Part shown: one piece after another, positions 13,103-25,805 of the stretch
How the letters are laid out: each line of letters begins with the position of its first letter
How positions within the stretch are numbered: position 1 is the stretch's first letter
Assembly (NCBI GenBank): GCA_948099385.1
Contig: CANUEZ040000203.1
Span: 496,001 to 560,000, forward strand
Direction: 5' to 3'
DNA length: 64,000 nt
Origin: Fasciola hepatica
Taxonomy: Eukaryota; Platyhelminthes; Trematoda; Plagiorchiida; Fasciolidae
The notes under the pieces: generated by a model
Told to the model about the DNA's origin: nothing
What the model saw: only the letters and a program-made list of their open reading frames with translations
Database searches by the model: none
Translations under genes and position numbers: made by a program

Positions 13103-14693
13103 TTGTGGTTTGGGTGTTCGACTGACATTCGTTCACCCCAACCCTTGTTCGTGTCTCTGAGTGGGCTCTGTCCATGTGCAATGCTCATGATTCACTTAGC
13201 GGATCAAACAGCTGTACAGTGCTTCAATCAATCTCACTGGTCAGTTCAGTGTTCAAGCTGCATGGAGAATCATATTATACAAATCTACTCTGCTACTGCT
13301 CTATTGCGTTGTATGAGCAATCTGTGTGGATTGTTCATAAGGGAATGCCTTGGTTTTACTTAGGCCCATAAATAGAGAAGTGATGGAACATAGGATTGGA
13401 TCGGTGTGCGAGAATTTGGTTGTTACCGTTCAAAGCCAAAGCGAAAGCCGAAGCCAATTTGGGGATTGTGCTATATCAGGCATTGTATAAGTTGAACAAA
13501 GCGTTGAGACCCATATCGGATAGCCTTGTGGTTTGGGTTTTCGACTAACTGTCGTTCACCCCAACCCTTGTTCGTGACTGCGAGTGGGCTTTCTCCATGT
13601 GCAATGCTCATGATTTCCTTAGCGGATCAAAAAGCCGTGCAGTGCTTCCATAATTTTCAATGGTCAGTTCAGTGTTCAAGCTGCATGGAGAATCTTATTA
13701 TACAAATCTACTCTGCTACTGCTCTATTGCATTGTATGAGCAATCTGTGTGGATTGTTCATAAGGGAATGCCTTGGTTTTACTTAGGCCCATAAATAGAG
13801 AAGTGATGGAACATAGGATTGGATCGGTGTGCGAGAATTTGGTTGTTACCGTTCAAAGCGAAAGCGAAAGCCGAAGCCAATTTGGGGATTGTGCTATATC
13901 AGGCAGTGTATAAGTTGAACAAAGCGTTGAGACCCATATCGGATAGCCTTGTGGTTTGGGTGTTCGACTGACATTCGTTCACCCCAACCCTTGTTCGTGT
14001 CTCTGAGTGGGCTCTGTCCATGTGCAATGCTCATGATTCCCTTAGCGGATCAAACAGCTGTACAGTGCTTCAATCAATCTCACTGGTCAGTTCAGTGTTC
14101 AAGCTGCATGGAGAATCATATTATACAAATCTACTCTGCTACTGCTCTATTGCATTGTATGAGCAATCTGTGTGGATTGTTCATAAGGGAATGCCTTGGT
14201 TTTACCTAGGCCCATAAAAAGAGAAGTGATGGAACATAGGATTGGATCGGTGTGCGAGAATTTGGTTGTTACCGTTCAAAGCCAAGGCGAAAGCCGAAGC
14301 CAATTTGGGGATTGTGCTATATCATGTATTGTATATGTTGAACAAAGCGTTGACTCTCATATCGGATAGCCTTGTGGTTTGGGTGTTCGACTGACAATCG
14401 TTCACCACAACCCTTGTTCGTGTCTCCGAGTGGGCTCTGTCCATGTGCAATGCTCATGATTCCCTTAGCGGATCAAACAGCTGTATAGTGCTTCCATAAT
14501 TTTCAATGGTCAGTTCAGTGTTCAAGCTGCATGGAGAATCATATTATACAAATCTACTCTGCTACTGCTCTATTGCATTGTATGAGCAATCTGTGTGGAT
14601 TGTTCATAAGGGAATGCCTTGGTTTTATATAGGCCCATAAATAGAGAAGTGATGGAACATAGGATTGGATCGGTGTGCGAGAATTTGTTGTTA
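13103..14693 (+). repeat. Source/copy block 2 of a 13-monomer-distant segmental duplication
   Basis: This is the partner of 7605-9195. It carries the same ordered set of rare substitutions and the same single-base deletion near 14686. Differences from the first copy cluster in short tracts (around 13439-13480 and 13970-14090) and are not spread evenly. The intervening 10-12.5 kb three-unit repeat lies between the two copies. Confidence 0.85.
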
Positions 14694-16484
14694 CCGTTCA
14701 AAGCGAAAGCGAAAGCCGAAGCCAATTTGTGGATTGTGCTATATCATGTATTGTATATGTTGAACAAAGCGTTGAGACCCATATCGGATAGCCTTGTGGT
14801 TTGGGTGTTCGACTCACATTCGTTCACCCCAACCCTTGTTCGTGTCCCCGTGTGGGCTCTGTCCATGTGCAATGCTCATGATTCCCTTAGCGGATCAAAC
14901 AGCTGTATAGTGCTTCCATAATTTTCAATGGTCAGTTCAGTGTTCAAGCTGCATGGAGAATCATATTATACAAATCTACTCTGCTACTGCTCTATTGCAT
15001 TGTATGAGCAATCTGTGTGGATTGTTCATAAGGGAATGCCTTGGTTTTACTTAGGCCCATAAATAGAGAAGTGATGGAACATAGGATTGGATCGGTGTGC
15101 GAGAATTTGGTTGTTACCGTTCAAAGCGAAAGCGAAAGCCGAAGCCGATTTGGGGATTGTGCTATATCATGTATTGTATATGTTGAACAAAGCGTTGAGA
15201 CCCATATCGGATAGCCTTGTGGTTTGGGTGTTCGACTCACATTCGTTCACCCCAACCCTTGTTCGTGTCCCCGTGTGGGCTCTGTCCATGTGCAATGCTC
15301 ATGATTTCCTTAGCGGATCAAACAGCTGTACAGTGCTTCCATCATTTTCAATGGTCAGTTCAGTGTTCAAGCTGCATGGAGAATCATATTATACAAATCT
15401 ACTCTGCTACTGCTCTATTGCATTGTATGAGCAATCTGTGTGGATTGTTCATAAGGGAATGCCTTGGTTTTACTTAGGCCCATAAATAGAGAAGTGATGG
15501 AACATAGGATTGGATCGGTGTGCGAGAATTTGGTTGTTACCGTTCAAAGCGAAAGCGAAAGCCGAAGCCAATTTGGGGATTGTGCTATATCACGCAGTGT
15601 ATATGTTGAACAAAGCGTTGAGACCCATATCGGATAGCCTTGTGGTTTGGGTGTTCGACTGACATTCGTTCACCCCAACCCTTGTTCGTGTCCCCGTGTG
15701 GGCTCTGTCCATGTGCAATGCTCATGATTCCCTTAGCGGATCAAAAAGCCGTGCAGTGCTTCCATAATTTTCAATGGTCAGTTCAGTGTTCAAGCTGCAT
15801 GGAGAATCATATTATGCAAATCTACTCTGCTACTGCTCTATTGCATTGTATGAGCAATCTGTGTGGATTGTTCATAAGGGAATGCCTTGGTTTTACTAGG
15901 GCCCATAAATAGAGAAGTGATGGAACATAGGATTGGATCGGAGTGCGGGAATTTGGTTGTTACCGTTCAAAGCGAAAGCGAAAGCCGAAGCCAATTTGGG
16001 GATTGTGCTTTATCATGTATTGTATATGTTGAACAAAGCGTTGAGACCCATATCGGATAGCCTTGTGGTTTGGGTGTTCGACTGACATTCGTTCACCCCA
16101 ACCCTTGTTCGTGTCCCCGTGTGGGCTCTGTCCATGTGCAATGCTCATGATTCCCTTAGCGGATCAAACAGCTGTACAGTGCTTCAATCAATCTCACTGG
16201 TCAGTTCAGTGTTCAAGCTGCATGGAGAATCATATTATACAAATCTACTCTGCTACTGCTCTATTGCATTGTATGAGCAATCTGTGTGGATTGTTCATAA
16301 GGGAATGCCTTGGTTTTACTTAGGCCCATAAATAGAGAAGTGATGGAACATAGGATTGGATCGGTGTGCGAGAATTTGTTGTTACCGTTCAAAGCGAAAG
16401 CGAAAGCCGAAGCCAATTTGGGGATTGTGCTATATCATGTATTGTGTATGTTGAACAAAGCGTTGAGACCGATATCGGATAGCC

Positions 16485-19037
16485 TTGTGGTTTGGGTGTT
16501 CGACTGACAATCGTTCACCCCAACCCTGGTTCGTGTTTCCGTGTGGGCTCTGTCCATGTGCAATGCTCATGATTCCCTTAGCGGATCAAACAGCTGTACA
16601 GTGCTTCGATAATGTTCAATGGTCAGTTCAGTGTTCAAGCTGCATGGAGAATCATATTATACAAATCTACTCTGCTACTGCTCTATTGCATTGTATGAGC
16701 AATCTGTGTGGATTGTTCATAAGGGAATGCTTTGGTTTTACTTAGGCCCATAAATAGAGAAGTGATGGAACATAGGATTGGATCGGTGTGCGAGAATTTG
16801 GTTGTTACCGTTCAAAGCGAAAGCGAAAGCCGAAGCCGATTTGGGGATTGTGCTATATCATGTATTGTGTATGTTGAACAAAGCGTTGACTCTCATATCG
16901 GATAGCCTTGTGGTTTGGGTGTTCGACTGACAATCGTTCACCCCAACCCTGGTTCGTTTTCCCGTGTGGGCTCTGTCCATGTGCAATGCTCATGATTCCC
17001 TTAGCGGATCAAACAGCTGTACAGTGCTTCCATCATTTTCAATGGTCAGTTCCGTGGTCAAGCTGCATGGAGAATCATATTATACAAATCTACTCTGCTA
17101 CTGCTCTATTGCATTGTATGAGCAATCTGTGTGGATTGTTCATAAGGGAATGCCTTGGTTTTATTTAGGCCCATAAATAGAGAAGTGATGGAACATAGGA
17201 TTGGATCGGTGTGCGAGAATTTGGTTGTTACCGTTCAAAGCGAAAGCGAAAGCCGAAGCCGATTTGGGGATTGTGCTATATCATGTATTGTATATGTTGA
17301 ACAAAGCGTTGAGTCCCATATCGGATAGCCTTGTGGGTTGGGTGTTCGACTGACATTCGTTCACCACAACCCTTGTTCGTGTCTCCGAGTGGGTTCTGTC
17401 CATGTGCAATGCTCATGATTCCCTTAGCGGATCAAACAGCTGTACAGTGCTTCCATCATTTTCAATGGTCAGTTCAGTGTTCAAGCTGCATGGAGAATCA
17501 TATTATACAAATCTACTCTGCTACTGCTCTTTTGCATTTTATGAGCAATCTGTGTGGATTGTTCGTAAGGGAATGCCTTGGTTTTACTTAGGCCCATAAA
17601 TAGAGAAGTGATGGAACATAGGATTGGATCGGTGTGCGAGAATTTGGTTGTTACCGTTCAAAGCGAAAGCGAAAGCCGAAGCCAATTTGGGGATTGTGCT
17701 ATATCATGTATTGTATATGTTGAACAAAGCTTTGAGACCCATATCGGATAGCCTTGTGCGTCGGGTGTTCGACTGACATTCGTTCACCCCAACCCTGGTT
17801 CGTTTTCCCGTGTGGGCTCTGTCCATGTGCAATGCTCATGATTCCCTTAGCGGATCAAACAGCTGTACAGTGCTTCCATCATTTTCAATGGTCAGTTCCG
17901 TGGTCAAGCTGCATGGAGAATCATATTATACAAATCTACTCTGCTACTGCTCTATTGCATTGTATGAGCAATCTGTGTGGATTGTTCATAAGGGAATGCC
18001 TTGGTTTTACCTAGGCCCATAAATAGAGAAGTGATGGAACATAGGATTGGATCGGTGTGCGAGAATTTGGTTGTTACCGTTCAAAGCGAAAGCGAAAGCC
18101 GAAGCCGATTTGGGGATTGTGCTATATCATGTATTGTGTATGTTGAACAAAGCGTTGAGTCACATATCGGATAGCCTTGTGGGTTGGGTGTTCGACTGAC
18201 AATCGTTCACCCCAACCCTGGTTCGTGTTTCCGTGTGGGCTCTGTCCATGTGCAATGCTCATGATTCCCTTAGCGGATCAAACAGCTGTACAGTGCTTCG
18301 ATAATGTTCAATGGTCAGTTCAGTGTTCAAGCTGCATGGAGAATCATATTATACAAATCTACTCTGCTACTGCTCTATTGCATTGTATGAGCAATCTGTG
18401 TGAATTGTTCATAAGGGAATGCCTTGGTTTTACTTAGGCCCATAAATAGAGAAGTGATGGAACATAGGATTGGATCGGTTTGCGAGAATTTGGTTGTTAC
18501 CGTTCAAAGCGAAAGCGAAAGCCGAAGCCGATTTGGGGATTGTGCTATATCATGTATTGTGTATGTTGAACAAAGCGTTGACTCTCATATCGGATAGCCT
18601 TGTGGTTTGGGTGTTCGACTGACAATCGTTCACCCCAACCCTGGTTCGTTTTCCCGTGTGGGCTCTGTCCATGTGCAATGCTCATGATTCCCTTAGCGGA
18701 TCAAACAGCTGTACAGTGCTTCCATCATTTTCAATGGTCAGTTCCGTGGTCAAGCTGCATGGAGAATCATATTATACAAATCTACTCTGCTACTGCTCTA
18801 TTGCATTGTATGAGCAATCTGTGTGGATTGTTCATAAGGGAATGCCTTGGTTTTACTTAGACCCATAAATAGAGAAGTGATGGAACATAGGATTGGATCG
18901 GTGTGCGAGAATTTGGTTGTTACCGTTCAAAGCGAAAGCGAAAGCCGAAGCCGATTTGGGGATTGTGCTATATCATGTATTGTATATGTTGAACAAAGCG
19001 TTGAGTCCCATATCGGATAGCCTTGTGGGTTGGGTGT
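16485..19037 (+). repeat. Four-monomer higher-order repeat (1692-bp period)
   Basis: Units at 16485 and 16908 recur at 18177 and 18600. Shared markers are TTCGATAATGTTCAATGG (16606, 18298), CTGGTTCGTTTTCCC (16949, 18641), GCGTTGACTCTCATATC (16883, 18575), TTCCGTGGTC (17050, 18742) and GTTGAGTCCCATATCGG (17307, 18999). The CTGGTTCGTTTTCCC marker also occurs at about 17796, a two-unit step, so the repeat was built from an earlier dimer. Copies differ at several sites, so it is older than the 10-12.5 kb repeat. Confidence 0.85.
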
Positions 19038-21983
19038 TCGACTGACATTCGTTCACCCCAACCCTTGTTCGTGTCCCCGTGTGGGCTCTGTCCATGTGCA
19101 ATGCTCCTGATTCCCTTAGCGGATCAAACAGCTGTACAGTGCTTCCATAATTTTCAATGGTCAGTTCAGTGTTCAAGCTGCATGGAGAATCATATTATAC
19201 AAATCTACTCTGCTACTGCTCTATTGCATTGTATGAGCAATCTGTGTGGATTGTTCATAAGGGAATGCCTTGGTTTTACTTAGGCCCATAAATAGAGAAG
19301 TGATATAACATAGGATTGGATCGGTGTGCGAGAATTTGGTTGTTACCGTTCAAAGCGAAAGCGAAAGCCGAAGCCAATTTGGGGATTGTGCTATATCATG
19401 TATTGTATATGTTGAACAAAGCGTTGAGACCGATATCGGATAGCCTTGTGGTTTGGGTGTTCGACTGACATTCGTTCAACCCAACCCTTGTTCGTGTCTC
19501 CGAGTGGGTTCTGTCCATGTGCAATGCTCATGATTCCCTTAGCGGATCAAACAGCTGTACAGTGCTTCCATAATTTGCAATGGTCAGTTCAGTGTTCAAG
19601 CTGCATGGAGAATCATATTATACAAATCTACTCTGCTACTGCTCTATTGCATTTTATGAGCAATCTGTGTGGATTGTTCGTAAGGGAATGCCTTGGTTTT
19701 ACTTAGGCCCATAAATAGAGAAGTGATGGAACATAGGATTGGATCGGTGTGCGAGAATTTGGTTGTTACCGTTCAAAGCGAAAGCGAAAGCCGAAGCCAA
19801 TTCAGGTATTGTGCTATATCACGCAGTGTATATGTTGAACAAAGCGTTCAGACCCATATCGGATAGCCTTGTGGTTTGGGTGTTCGACTGACAATCGTTC
19901 AACCCAACCCGTGATCCTATCTTCGAGTGGCATCTGTCCATGTGCAATGCTCATGATTCCCTTAGCGGATCAAACAGCTGTACAGTGCTTCCATAATTTT
20001 CAATGGTCAGTTCAGTGTTCAAGCTGCATGGAGAATCATATTATACAAATCTACTCTGCTACTGCTCTATTGCATTGTATGAGCAATCTGTGTGGATTGT
20101 TCATAAGGGAATGCCTTGGTTTTACTTAGGCCCATAAATAGAGAAGTGATGGAACATAGGATTGGATCGGTGTGCGAGAATTTGGTTGTTACCGTTCAAA
20201 GCGAAAGCGAAAGCCGAAGCCGATTTGGGGATTGTGCTATATCATGTATTGTATATGTTGAACAAAGCGTTGAGACCCATATCGGATAGCCTTGTGGGTT
20301 GGGTGTTCGACTGACATTCGTTCACCCCAACCCTTGTTCGTGTCCCCGTGTGGGCTCTGTCCATGTGCAATGCTCATGATTCCCTTAGCGGATCAAACAG
20401 CTGTATAGTGCTTCCATAATTTTCAATGGTCAGTTCAGTGTTCAAGCTGCATGGAGAATCATATTATACAAATCTACTCTGCTACTGCTCTATTGCATTG
20501 TATGAGCAATCTGTGTGGATTGTTCATAAGGGAATGCCTTGGTTTTATTTAGGCCCATAAATAGAGAAGTGATGGAACATAGGATTGGATCGGTGTGCGA
20601 GAATTTGGTTGTTACCATTCAAAGCGAAAGCGAAAGCCGAAGCCAATTTAGGTATTGTGCTGTATCACGCAGTGTATATGTTGAACAAAGCGTTCAGACA
20701 AATATCGGATAGCCTTGTGGTTTGGGTGTTCGACTGACAATCGTTCACCCCAACCCGTGATCCTATCTTCGAGTGGGCTCTGTCCATGTGCAATGCTCAT
20801 GATTCCCTTAGCGGATCAAACAGCGGTACAGTGCTTCAATAATTTTCAATGGTCAGTTCAGTGTTCAAGCTGCATGGAGAATCATATTATACAAATCTAC
20901 TCTGCTACTGCTCTATTGCATTGTATGAGCAATCTGTGTGGATTGTTCATAAGGGAATGCCTTGGTTTTATATAGGCCCATAAATAGAGAAGTGATGGAA
21001 CATAGGATTGGATCGGTGTGCGAGAATTTGGTTGTTACCGTTCAAAGCGAAAGCGAAAGCCGAAGCCGATTTGGGGATTGTGCTATATCATGTATTGTAT
21101 ATGTTGAACAAGGCGTTGAGTCCCATATCTGATAGCCTTGTGGGTTGGGTGTTCGACTGACATTCGTTCACCCCAACCCTTGTTCGTGTCTCCGAGTGGG
21201 CTCTGTCCATGTGCAATGCTCATGATTCCCTTAGCGGATCAAACAGCTGTACAGTGCATCCATCATTTTCAATGGTCAGTTCAGTGTTCAAGCTGCATGG
21301 AGAATCATATTATACAAATCTACTCTGCTACTGCTCTATTGCATTGTATGAGCAATCTGTGTGGATTGTTCATAAGGGAATGCCTTGGTTTTACTTCGGC
21401 CCATAAATAGAGAAGTGATGGAACATAGGATTGGATCGGTGTGCGAGAATTTGGTTGTTACCGTTCAAAGCGAAAGCGAAAGCCGAAGCCAATTTGGGGA
21501 TTGTGCTATATCATGTATTGTATATGTTGAACAAAGCGTTCAGACCCCTATCGGATAGCCTTGTGGTTTGGGTGTTCGACTGACATTCGTTCATCCCAAC
21601 CCTTGTTCGTGTCCCCGTGTGGGCTCTGTCCATGTGCAATGCTCATGATTCCCTTAGCGGATCAAACAGCTGTACAGTGCTTCCATCATTTTCAATGGTC
21701 AGTTCAGTGTTCAAGCTGCATGGAGAATCATATTATACAAATCTACTCTGCTACTGCTCTATTGCATTGTATGAGCAATCTGTGTGGATTGTTCATAAGG
21801 GAATGCCTTGGTTTTACTTAGACCCATAAATAGAGAAGTGATGGAACATAGGATTGGATCGGTGTGCGAGAATTTGGTTGTTACCGTTCAAAGCGAAAGC
21901 GAAAGCCGAAGCCAATTTGGGGATTGTGCTATATCATGTATTGTATATGTTGAACAAAGCGTTGAGACCCATATCGGATAGCC

Positions 21984-24900
21984 TTGTGGTTTGGGTGTTC
22001 GACTGACATTCGTTCACCCCAACCCTTGTTCGTGTCCCCGTGTGGGCTCTGTCCATGTGCAATGCTCATGATTCCCTTAGCGAATCAAACAGCTGTACAG
22101 TGCTTCGATAATTTTCAATGGTCAGTTCAGTGTTCAAGCTGCATGGAGAATCATATTATACAAATCTACTCTGCTACTGCTCTATTGCATTGTATGAGCA
22201 ATCTGTGTGGATTGTTCATGAGGGAATGCCTTGGTTTTACTTAGGCCCATAAATAGAGAAGTGATGGAACATAGGATTGGATCGGTGTGCGAGAATTTGG
22301 TTGTTACCATTCAAAGCGAAAGCGAAAGCCGAAGCCAATTTGGGGATTGTGCTATATCATGTATTGTATATGTTGAACAATGCGTTGAGACCCATATGGG
22401 ATAGCCTTGTGGTTTGGGTGTTCGACTAACTTTCGTTCATCCCAACCCTTGTTCGTGTCTCCGAGTGGGCTCTGTCCATGTGCAATGCTCATGATTCCCT
22501 TAGCGGATCAAACAGCTGTGCAGTGCTTCCATCATTTTCAATGGTCAGTTCAGTGTTCAAGCTGCATGGAGAATCATATTATACAAATCTACTCTGCTAC
22601 TGCTCTATTGCATTGTATGAGCAATCTGTGTGGATTGTTCATAAGGGAATGCCTTGGTTTTACTATAGCCCATAAATAGAGAAGTGATGGAACATAGGAT
22701 TGGATCGGTGTGCGAGAATTTGGTTGTTACCGTTCAAAGCGAAAGCGAAAGCCGAAGCCAATTTGGGGATTGTGCTATATCACGCAGTGTATATGTTGAA
22801 CAAAGCGTTGAGACCCATATCGGATAGCCTTGTGGTTTGGGTGTTCGACTGACAATCGTTCACCCCAACCCATGATCATATCTTCGAGTGGGCTCTGTCC
22901 ATGTGCAATGCTCATGATTCCCTTAGCGAATCAAACAGCTGTACAGTGCTTCCATAATTATCAATGGTCAGTTCAGTGTTCAAGCTGCATGGAGAATCAT
23001 ATTATACAAATCTACTCTGCTACTGCTCTATTGCATTGTATGAGCAATCTGTGTGGATTGTTCATAAGGGAATGCCTTGGTTTTATATAGGCCCATAAAA
23101 AGAGAAGTGATGGAACATAGGATTGGATCGGTGTGCGAGAATTTGGTTGTTACCATTCAAAGCGAAAGCGAAAGCCGAAGCCAATTTGGGGATTGTGCTA
23201 TATCATGTATTCTATATGTGGAACAAAGCGTTGAGACCCATATCGGATAGCCTTGTGGTTTGGGTGTTCGACTGACATTCGTTCACCCCAACCCTTGTTC
23301 GTGTCTCCGAGTGGGCTCTGTCCATGTGCAATGCTCATGATTTCCTTAGCGGATCAAACAGCTGTACAGTGCTTCAATCAATCTCACTGGTCAGTTCAGT
23401 GTTCAAGCTGCATGGAGAATCATATTATACAAATCTACTCTGCTACTGCTCTATTGCATTGTATGAGCAATCTGTGTGGATTGTTCATAAGGGAATGCCT
23501 TGGTTTTACTTAGGCCCATAAAAAGAGAAGTGATGGAACATAGGATTGGATCGGTGTGCGAGAATTTGGTTGTTACCGTTCAAAGCGAAAGCGAAAGCCG
23601 GAGCCAATTTGGGGATTGTGCTATATCATGTATTGTATATGTTGAACAAAGCGTTCAGACCCATATCGGATAGCCTTGTGGTTTGGGTGTTCGACTGACA
23701 TTCGTTCACCCCAACCCTTGTTCGTGTCTCCGAGTGGGCTCTGTCCATGTGCAATGCTCATGATTTCCTTAGCGGATCAAACAGCTGTACAGTGCTTCAA
23801 TCAATCTCACTGGTCAGTTCAGTGTTCAAGCTGCATGGAGAATCATATTATACAAATCTACTCTGCTACTGCTCTATTGCATTGTATGAGCAATCTGTGT
23901 GGATTGTTCATAAGAGAATGCCTTTGTTTTACTTAGGCCCATACATAGAGAAGTGATGGAACATAGGATTGGATCGGTGTGCGAGAATTTGGTTGTTACC
24001 GTTCAAAGCGAAAGCGAAAGCCGAAGCCAATTTGGGGATTGTGCTATATCATGTATTGTATATGTTGAACAAAGCGTTGAGACCCATATCGGATAGCCTT
24101 GTGGTTTGGGTGTTCGACTGACATTCGTTCACCCAAACCCTTGTTCGTGTCCCCGTGTGGGCTCTGTCCATGTGCAATGCTCATGATTCCCTTAGCGGAT
24201 CAAACAGCTGTACAGTGCTTCGATAATTTTCAATGGTCAGTTCAGTGTTCAAGCTGCATGGAGAATCATATTATACAAATCTTCTCTGCAACTGCTCTAT
24301 TGCATTGTATGAGCAATCTGTGTGGATTGTTCATGAGGGAATGCCTTGGTTTTACTTAGGCCCATAAATAGAGAAGTGATGGAACATAGGATTGGATCGG
24401 TGTGCGAGAATTTGGTTGTTACCATTCAAAGCGAAAGCGAAAGCCGAAGCCAATTTGGGGATTGTGCTATATCATGTATTGTATATGTTGAACAATGCGT
24501 TGAGACCCATATGGGATAGCCTTGTGGTTTGGGTGTTCGACTAACTTTCGTTCATCCCAACCCTTGTTCGTGTCTCCGAGTGGGCTCTGTCCATGTGCAA
24601 TGCTCATGATTCCCTTAGCGGATCAAACAGCTGTGCAGTGCTTCCATCATTTTCAATGGTCAGTTCAGTGTTCAAGCTGCATGGAGAATCATATTATACA
24701 AATCTACTCTGCTACTGCTCTATTGCATTGTATGAGCAATCTGTGTGGATTGTTCATAAGGGAATGCCTTGGTTTTACTTTGGCCCATAAATAGAGAAGT
24801 GATGGAACATAGGATTGGATCGGTGTGCGAGAATTTGGTTGTTACCGTTCAAAGCGAAAGCGAAAGCCGAAGCCAATTTGGGGATTGTGCTATATCACGC

Positions 24901-25805
24901 AGTGTATATGTTGAACAAAGCGTTGAGACCCATATCGGATAGCCTTGTGGTTTGGGTGTTCGACTGACAATCGTTCACCCCAACCCATGATCATATCTTC
25001 GAGTGGGCTCTGTCCATGTGCAATGCTCATGATTCCCTTAGCGAATCAAACAGCTGTACACTGCTTCCATAATTATCAATGGTCAGTTCAGTGTTCAAGC
25101 TGCATGGAGAATCATATTATACAAATCTACTCTGCTACTGCTCTATTGCATTGTATGAGCAATCTGTGTGGATTGTTCATAAGGGAATGCCTTGGTTTTA
25201 TATAGGCCCATAAATAGAGAAGTGATGGAACATAGGATTGGATCGGTGTGCGAGAATTTGGTTGTTACCATTCAAAGCGAAAGCGAAAGCCGAAGCCAAT
25301 TTGGGGATTGTGCTATATCATGTATTCTATATGTGGAACAAAGCGTTGAGACCCATATCGGATAGCCTTGTGGTTTGGGTGTTCGACTGACATTCGTTCA
25401 CCCCAACCCTTGTTCGTGTCTCCGAGTGGGCTCTGTCCATGTGCAATGCTCATGATTTCCTTAGCGGATCAAACAGCTGTACAGTGCTTCCATCATTTTC
25501 AATGGTCAGTTCAGTGTTCAAGCTGCATGGAGAATCATATTATACAAATCTACTCTGCTACTGCTCTATTGCATTGTATGAGCAATCTGTGTGGATTGTT
25601 CATAAGGGAATGCCTTGGTTTTACTTAGGCCCATAAAAAGAGAAGTGATGGAACATAGGATTGGATCGGTGTGCGAGAATTTGGTTGTTACCGTTCAAAG
25701 CGAAAGCGAAAGCCGGAGCCAATTTGGGGATTGTGCTATATCATGTATTGTATATGTTGAACAAAGCGTTCAGACCCATATCGGATAGCCTTGTGGTTTG
25801 GGTGT
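21984..25805 (+). repeat. Five-monomer higher-order repeat (2115-bp period)
   Basis: Units at 21984, 22407, 22830 and 23253 recur at 24099, 24522, 24945 and 25368. Shared rare states include TGTTCATGAGGG (22214, 24329), AACAATGCGTTG with CATATGGGATAG, GACTAACTTTCGTTCAT, CCATGATCATATC (22869, 24984), ATTCTATATGTGG (23208, 25323) and GCCGGAGCC (23597, 25712). One short tract at about 23375 reads CAATCAATCTCACT where its partner at about 25490 reads CCATCATTTTCAAT. This looks like a conversion patch inside an otherwise matching copy. Confidence 0.88.

Larger units (their letters stand above)
1..15216 (+). repeat. Subfamily region 1: CTGTATAG / AAGCCAAGGCG monomers
   Basis: Many units here have CTGTATAG instead of CTGTACAG at +110. 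Many also have AAAGCCAAGGCG in the hexamer tract (for example 2439, 2861, 3708, 8780, 9203, 14280) or a CACGCAGTG/CAGGCAGTG allele near +375. The CAATCAATCTCACT patch at about +122 is frequent (2650, 3919, 5188, 6879, 7730, 13225, 14070). CTGTATAG is nearly absent later; one late copy lies at about 20401. This shared diagnostic set marks local homogenisation. The right boundary is approximate. Confidence 0.8.

Noticed and set aside
15087..15485. Longest open frame, 132 codons
   Set aside because: It spans parts of two adjacent monomers in another frame and is open only because of a CTCAC substitution that removes a stop. Neighbouring units close the same frame. Not a gene.
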